From: Tubulanus polymorphus
Lineage: Eukaryota; Nemertea; Palaeonemertea; Tubulaniformes; Tubulanidae
Direction: 5' to 3'
NCBI RefSeq assembly: GCF_964204645.1
Contig: NC_134029.1
Span: forward strand, 4,473,001 to 4,537,000
Length of the DNA stretch: 64,000 bases
Shown: in pieces, positions 57,543 through 64,000 of the stretch
Layout: each line of letters begins with the position of its first letter
Position numbering within the stretch: the first letter of the stretch is position 1
Program-made: the position numbers and the translations under genes
The notes under the pieces: generated by a model
The model's input: only the letters and a program-made list of their open reading frames with translations
What the model was told of the DNA's origin: nothing
The model's database searches: none

Positions 57543-58736
57543 CTATACGCACGTTCCGTTCTGTTTGCGGGAATCGGACAATTCGTAGGTGTAAGTACCG
57601 CGCGACCGCATCACATACGCCAGGTACGCTTTCTTGCAGCATACGCGCTGAAATAGTAACCGCAGCTCTTTGCGGAATACTTTCCCGGTCAGGCAGTAAA
57701 TATAAAATTTGCACGCGTAATGCGACATGCCGAATACTTCGAACGTAGTACGAACTGTACCGTAAACGAAATGTCTGTGCCATTGCGGATTGGTGGGTAC
57801 CTCGGATAGGGGTATTTTGATATCGCCCAATGGAAAGATCACGTACAAGGCATAGACGATAGTAACCGGCAATACGCCAATAATCAAGTAAAAAGATACG
57901 GCGAGTAACATGACCGTCGTGGCGCTCGTTTTCGGCACATTTTTACTGTTCAAATAAACGGCTTCGCTTTTCGATAGTTTACGCGCTACCTTGATAACTA
58001 AAATGTTAAAAATGAGCACCACCAGTGGAACGAGCACGAATACTAACACCTCCGAAATCCAAGTCCAAATCGACCAGATCGACGCCGTGCCGCCGTGTAA
58101 CGCCTCAGGTCGCGGTTTGCATGTGCCGCTCTGGCGATCGTATATGTAAAAGTATCCTTGAACTAGCGCCAAAACGAACGATATCGTGATCAGCAGTATG
58201 GTGACTTTAGTAGCCCTTCCGATCGTGCAGTATTTATCCCTTTTGAACGGAAAACACACGGATATGTACCTCTCGACCGTGAAGGCTAACACCAGCAACG
58301 GGGATAAGTACTGGAACGTGAGAAAAAACACCGGGAATCCTTCGCAGACGAACGGATGATCCATAGTCCCCACGTCCCAGGTCTCTTGCAATTCGAATAC
58401 GATATTGCTCAACAGAAAACAACAGTCGAATAAAGACAACGCGGCTAGATATATCCCGGATGAATGTCTCATACGTCGCTGTATCCAAACCATGAAACTA
58501 AGTATGTTTCCCGGTATTCCTAAGATCCACCAGATCGGCGTCACCGACCGGTCGATCTTCAACATAATCGTGTAATTATCGTAGAATTCGTTTTGAGTTC
58601 GGAATCCCTGGAAGACGCTGTACGTCGAGTTCGTCGTGTTCAGTAAACCTGTCGTGTCGTTATCTGAAAACGGCGCGCCGGTATCCGCATTTACCGCCGT
58701 GTAGGTCATTTCCGTAACCCCGGTCACCGCGTCCAT
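57543..58736 (-). CDS. Class A (rhodopsin-like) GPCR, peptide-receptor type
   Basis: 397 residues in one exon. The extracellular N-terminus has four N-glycosylation sequons (26, 33, 36, 54). Seven hydrophobic segments start at about 66, 93, 131, 173, 223, 271 and 324. Class A marks: GN at 76-77 in TM1, Asp104 in TM2, Cys131 and Cys206 for the extracellular disulphide, ERY at 155-157 and Pro237 in TM5. TM6 has GVLP, not CWxP; TM7 has KFYIY (343-347), not NPxxY. Helix 8 (GKVFRKEL) and Cys366-Cys367 follow. The tail ends TCV, fitting a class I PDZ ligand. The sequence resembles the expanded peptide-receptor-like GPCRs of lophotrochozoans; the ligand is unknown. It acts at the plasma membrane. 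ATG context is GGGATGG. Confidence 0.92.
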   Translation of the reverse strand: MDAVTGVTEMTYTAVNADTGAPFSDNDTTGLLNTTNSTYSVFQGFRTQNEFYDNYTIMLKIDRSVTPIWWILGIPGNILSFMVWIQRRMRHSSGIYLAALSLFDCCFLLSNIVFELQETWDVGTMDHPFVCEGFPVFFLTFQYLSPLLVLAFTVERYISVCFPFKRDKYCTIGRATKVTILLITISFVLALVQGYFYIYDRQSGTCKPRPEALHGGTASIWSIWTWISEVLVFVLVPLVVLIFNILVIKVARKLSKSEAVYLNSKNVPKTSATTVMLLAVSFYLIIGVLPVTIVYALYVIFPLGDIKIPLSEVPTNPQWHRHFVYGTVRTTFEVFGMSHYACKFYIYCLTGKVFRKELRLLFQRVCCKKAYLAYVMRSRGTYTYELSDSRKQNGTCV

Positions 58737-58750
58737 CCCGGAGATGATCT
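58737..58750 (-). promoter_or_regulatory. Splice acceptor and 5' UTR stub of the GPCR gene
   Basis: On the minus strand TTTTCTTTATCATTTCAG ends at 58749 and is followed by 12 exonic bases (58748-58737), then the ATG. The coding exon is therefore preceded by an intron. The 12 bases (ATCATCTCCGGG) are open in frame, so a longer N-terminus is possible but not needed. Confidence 0.7.
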
Positions 58751-61700
58751 GAAATGATAAAGAAAAGTGCGTCTATGTAACTCAAAAATAACATCTAATG
58801 ACTTATATACATTATATAGACTTTATATAATAATAACATACATGAATATAATTCACATGAAGAGCGTATAGTCGAGATGCAGATATGATTACAACTCTGG
58901 CAGGTGAGGATGTACACTAATCAAATGAAGAAAAGGTCAGAGAGGGAGCTAGAGAGGGGAAGATGATGTTTGTCTGAGAGAACGGATGCCGTTCATCTTA
59001 CCGTTTGATTACGCGCGCCGGAAATATATGAGTAACTGTCATAACGGATTCGTCGACTCGTTTTATTAGATATTAGTAACAGGCGTCTGTCCATATGGCG
59101 CAATAGCAATAAACCTCATCTGGATGTCAGCTATTTATCAGAAATACAACAAATTGACAGTTGTTTGTGTCATAGGTTACCGATGGTAATGCGCGATATT
59201 TCTCGCCCGCGCGACAAGTTTGTCTGTCGGCGCATGAAATTAACCGGTGTTAGCCTGGATTGACTCATGTCATCTTCAAAATAACGCGTTTGAACTTATT
59301 TTTTCATTCGTTTTTTTATTCAACTTCGAGATCAGTTACGATGCATTATAATGATACCGTGTGAATTAGGCCGATTATCAGCTAAACGTTAAGCTACATC
59401 ATATCATTAAAATCTTACTAATTTTTCCATACATCGTACGATTCCGCCGGGGCTTGAAGCAGAGGCTATACTTCATATGCGATGTTGGAGCTTTTCGTTC
59501 TCGTGACTATATTCGCGTAGTTTATTGTCAGAGTCACAACAAACTTCTTTGACAACTCGAAAACAGAAAGATTAAAAACCCGCGGTACACACATTTAAAA
59601 AGACAAGACGTTTTGATACGTCATGTATTTTCATTTAACATTTGTGGAAAAAAGTAAGTTTTTAATCATTAAAATTTGTGAGTATATAGTGGACCCTTAA
59701 ATCTCATTTTTACCGCCTGAATGTGGCCATTCTGCTGACTTAGACATGAATACGAATGGATCTTATAACGTATAACAAGACCAAATATATTTACCATGTA
59801 TATGATAATGAGTTAATATCAGTGGGTCATATGAAGAACATTCATTTATTTTTTTGTGATGAAACCTGGTACACACGCGTCTAGTCATGCGGCAGCCTGT
59901 GTCAGGCGCAACCGCAATCAGTCGAAACCGTCTGCGAGTGTAAACCGATTAATCGAGCGACGGTAGTTAAATGAAAAATGACACTTGACATTTTTACAAA
60001 AAATACTGATCCGATAGCATAATGTATTTCCACGCGTTAGGAAATGTTGTTTTGATGTAAGAAAAATGAATCCGAGTGAGGCGTGATTATTTCTGACGTT
60101 TTTAGGCAACTCGTTTAGTTAGTCAATGCCTTGAATTGCGAAAGATCTACCTTCCACGAATCTTAACTCACGAATGAAATAAATTCGATCATATCTGACC
60201 GTATAAAATAGTCATCATTCCTCGCAAACAATATGTAAATCGAAATGCCAGATGAAATATGAAAAATCTCTTGTCGTAATGATTCGTGTAAACACTATCA
60301 GTTACGTTCAGTCGAGCTTGTCAAACTTTTCAAGCCGCTGAAATGAATAACAAACGTTTTTTTCTTTTATCATTAACTTCAAATCTTTGTGGAATAAGAT
60401 CTTACAAAAACAAATTAATCGTCTCGAGGCAAACAGGCCTGTCTGCTAGTTTGTCGTTTGCTTGTAAACGTCTAGACTATTTTAACGGTGATCGCACGGA
60501 AAGTAATCTGAAGACGAAATGGATTATTTTTTTGTTCGTTTACTTAAGATTTTCATTTCGGCGAAAAGCGCAGTTTGACAATGACAAACGCTATAAAAAT
60601 AGAACCGAATACGCTTCATATTTCGCTTTCGCCTTGCACTTTCTGCAGCGTTCGTCAACGGAGATTCCGCTGATGCAGTTAATCCAATAGATATGAAAAT
60701 GAATCATCTCGGAAGATGCTTTCGGCTGATATAAACATGTTTCGATAAGCTTATACGACCGGGCAACGATGCATAGATTTCGTATCTAGTTATCCGGTTT
60801 ATCATGTCTTGAAGCTGTCGCTGCGGTATGTAATCATACCCGCAATAAAGCCGTGCGACGCAATCGTTACCGATTTTGGACATCGCCGACAATTGGCAGT
60901 TTATACTTCAAACTCATCTACGACATTTTCCATCTTCACGTGAACAATGACATCAATCGGGCAGCTCTTCGTCGTTTCGACTACTATACAGAACGTCACG
61001 GTAGTTATCGGTAAACCAATCCGAACGTCTCTCTCCGATGTTTCAGTATTGTCAGAGAGGATTCAATAGATCAAAAAGACTGAAAGACTCGTGTCATATC
61101 ATGATCCGACGCCAAACAATATTAATCAAATGCGCCGGAAAAATGATGGCTTCCGATCCGATTTGTATCCGGAAACCTAACGTATTACTTACGACCAGGA
61201 AAAAACGAGTATAGTACTCCAGCTGATGGGCACTGGCATAATAGTGCTTTAAACATAAAGCAAACATAAGATGATAAGAACAAAACGTAGGCCCCTAGTA
61301 TAGAATAGACTTAGAATATCTAACTGATATTGAATGGAATATTGAAGATACGGCACTTGAATGATAACAGTCGGTGACGGCTGGTGTGGAGCCAGTCAGT
61401 CGCCGTCATGGGGTGAAGATTTGAATTTGAATTTGAATTATCACGACGTATAAGCGGCGCTAAACCAGACGCGCGTTCAAATTAGATGAATCATTACGAA
61501 ACTGTCAATTCCAGGTATCAGAATTCGATGCGCTGCATGAACGCGTCTCCAGTGTTTTGAAGAAGTCCCGTATCATAAAGAGCAGCGAGCGAGGATTCGT
61601 CGTCGAACTCGATCGAGATCTCAACCAAAAAGTTCGCAGAATCTAAATCCCAAATCGATGAGATACGATTGTATGATCCTTTTAAACGGGAAACTTTCAC

Positions 61701-64000
61701 GAATGGTTTTTACCGATAATTCTACAGAAAATTAAAAATATCAACATATTTGATCTTTATCAGGGGCCAGTCGCCCGCTAGAATTCACCGATATCAACCG
61801 TTCTGTGTTTCCCTGTTTCTTTGCATCGTGTGCGTTGGACTGAGAAATCTAAAACCAAGTAAGTGTTTTGATGTGGCAAAATGGAAAACATATCAAATGT
61901 CAAAAGTAAGTTTACGATATACGGCTTCATCGGTGAATTTTTATATCGGTTTTATGACGAATTGGTATCAGTGTCAGTGCGACAACTAAGTGAGTTATGG
62001 AAACCGCGAGAGGATAGAGCGAGCTTTGGGTGAATGCGATATTGACGACTTAACATGCCACGAACAATCGAACGAAAGTGTGTTTTTTATGTATCCTTTG
62101 AGAATGAAGCAGTAATCGAATGACTTCTGAGAGTTAGTGGTGATCTACATACGCATTGACTGCAGCACGCCCGCGCCGTACACTCGAGGAAACGAGGCGC
62201 TCAATCAGTGCAGCAAACCACCGAGAGCCGTTTCTAGAATAATGAACGGATTCCGGATTTCCCGGTGACAACCAAAACAATAGGCTGAATGTGAAAAATA
62301 TCTTATGATTGGCGGTTTTTTTCTTAACGTTTATTGATCGTTGAGCGAGACGAAAATCTGAGCCGAAGCGTTCGAAATCGTGATCAAAATTCGATTACGT
62401 CGAGCGCAATTCAAATTACCTTCATTTTTTCACGATAAACTATGTACAGAGAAATCAGTCAATTTTGTTATCTTTTTGTTTAATGAAAGCATTACTTTGG
62501 TGTGCGTTATCATGACCTCAGATTATTTGAGACAACCAGAATATTTGCGACTTACTAAAACACAATTTCTGACATATTACAAAGTTTTGTAGATGGGTTT
62601 TTGCTCGTTTCGATCTTTTCGATATTTTCCTTATCAAACAACGGTAGAATACGGTAGACTTGCGGAGTTGTTTTCTTAAGTCTTTTGCCTGATCGAATAG
62701 CACCGGAATTAATCCTTATATTTCTGTTATAACAATAAGGATAGTCTCTCAGTTGGTTACACCAGTAGGGCCTACGTCTGGGATTAATTGATACGCAGGT
62801 CAGATAAACTAATCAGGCCGTAACTTAATGCGAAATGCAATTTGCTTTGTGGGGAGAGAATGGGTAATCATAATTAGTTAGCCGCAAATTTCTCTAATTT
62901 GAAACAGTCTGATCAATCAATCTCTAGAAATTATACATTATCATTACCGATAGAAATTTCTTATTTGAAGGAATTAAATCAGAGAAGCAATTATAAGAAA
63001 TTGATATCGCGTCAAGAAGATCGAAATATCAAATTCATGGATGTTACATGTGGCTTTAAGCAGTTGGTCATAGATTTGAGACATTCTCTAGGATAAAACG
63101 TTTTCTTGCTTTTTTCAAAGATCTTAAATCGCTTTTAAATCGATATAGAAATGGTGTGTATATCATCATTATTATTCGGTTGTTTATCTATCTTTTTTTC
63201 AAACAGATTAATTCATTTCCATCAAACATTTGAATATATTATCTTAATTTCGACACATGAAGGAGCTATAAGGATAAAGCTTCTTCATTTCAAGGCAGCG
63301 CTTTAACGTCTGTATACGATATAAACCCTGCTAACTGGGCGTTTAGTTTGTGGCGCTGCTATGCGTGACGGAAATCTGTCGATTTAATAGATCTTATGGT
63401 CAACAACCTTGGAGATGTTGAGTCACTCGCGTAAAAGTGACGACAAATCATTATTCGCACGTTGATGAGAATCGGATTAATATAAACGATCTCTCGATAA
63501 CGATTCGGTGGAATGGGCCACTACCGGCAACGCTACGGGGTAATCAAGCCTCCGCTAGGTGTACCAGCCACAGTTGAATTACAACCGTAGGCTACTCCAA
63601 AAATGGGGGTAATCGAATACGCGTCAACGTAGAAGTAATCTAAAGATTTGGAATCTAAAAATTGAAAAAAAAAGCGAAACATGTCATTTTGTTTGTTTGT
63701 TTGTCTGATGTCGTTAGGATCTTTTTTCCCAAGACTAATCCTGGATGGTTAATCTAACCTCCACGACGAGACCGCCGCCGTTGTGTCGATGCCCATCGTA
63801 AGTTCGCTAACAGAATTTGGAAGTTTATAAGACACCTGGTGAGCGAGCACCATTCATGGCAGAAACGATAAGGAGTTGTTTTGTTACACTCGATAAGACG
63901 GCGAGGCATTTTGAGGACGCTAAGCACGTCCGGTAGTCTAAGACTGTCGTATCTAACAGTCACGGTGGACATTACTTCAGATAAACAGCTAACACCGCTA
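58751..64000. other. Upstream region of the GPCR gene, no gene recognised
   Basis: Must contain the GPCR 5' exon(s) and promoter if transcription starts inside the window, but I cannot place them. Apart from the hairpin-tailed repeat near 61.4 kb, only short unsupported frames and small TTTG repeats (about 63690) are seen. Confidence 0.5.
61375..61438 (+). repeat. SINE/LINE-like 3' tail: hairpin plus (TTTGAA)3
   Basis: TGACGGC (61375-61381) and GCCGTCA (61402-61408) form a hairpin stem. It is followed 11 bases later by three TTTGAA-type units (about 61420-61438). A stem followed by a short tandem repeat is how many LINE and LINE-mobilised SINE copies end. The 5' part of such an element is not recognised. 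Confidence 0.4.

Noticed and set aside
61518-61700. Minus-strand frame of 60 codons with protein-like composition behind a good acceptor
   Set aside because: It starts with GTG, not ATG, and the same frame has a TAA between the acceptor and the frame, so neither translation nor splicing supports it.
63754-63972. Minus-strand ATG frame of 72 codons near the window end (MSTVTVRYDSLRL...)
   Set aside because: No homology recognised and no convincing donor; it could be a first exon but nothing supports it beyond the ATG.

Overview
This is an animal nuclear DNA window. Coding sequence is sparse, split into short exons with GT..AG introns, and embedded in long AT-rich non-coding DNA with microsatellites and short inverted-repeat elements. 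There are no bacterial operons. The three-Ig neural-adhesion-type gene and the rhodopsin-like peptide-receptor-type GPCR point to a bilaterian invertebrate. I think a lophotrochozoan (annelid, mollusc, brachiopod or similar) is most likely, but the sequence alone does not name the species.

Layout. 1-2.55 kb is repeat-rich: a 74-bp palindrome, a (ACATAT)n microsatellite with AGGCCT interruptions, and a 1,971-bp DNA transposon (567-2537) with 85-bp perfect terminal inverted repeats and a GTAAAG duplication on both sides. 4.67-5.95 kb holds the last (possibly only coding) exon of an unrecognised basic, Ser/Arg-rich intracellular protein (+).

7.175-55.04 kb is the main gene. I assembled eight plus-strand exons with matching phases into one 414-residue open frame: signal peptide, three Ig domains, ten-Thr stalk and hydrophobic C-terminus. 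This is the architecture of lachesin / IgLON-type neural surface proteins. Its first intron is about 36 kb and holds most of the window's repeats: an (AT)74 tract, tRNA-like repeats and three inverted-repeat elements. Its 3' UTR contains a foldback element.

57.4-58.75 kb is a minus-strand, single-coding-exon class A GPCR of 397 residues, tail to tail with the Ig gene. A strong splice acceptor lies 12 bases before its ATG, so a further 5' exon exists upstream. 58.75-64 kb shows no recognisable coding exon; it has a hairpin plus (TTTGAA)3 tail like the 3' end of a SINE or LINE.

No new enzymatic or defence system is visible. The most unusual items are the transposon with 21-bp subterminal repeats in unequal number, which carries a protein-like minus-strand remnant with its own polyadenylation signal; the GPCR with KFYIY in place of NPxxY; and the extra cysteine in Ig domain 2.
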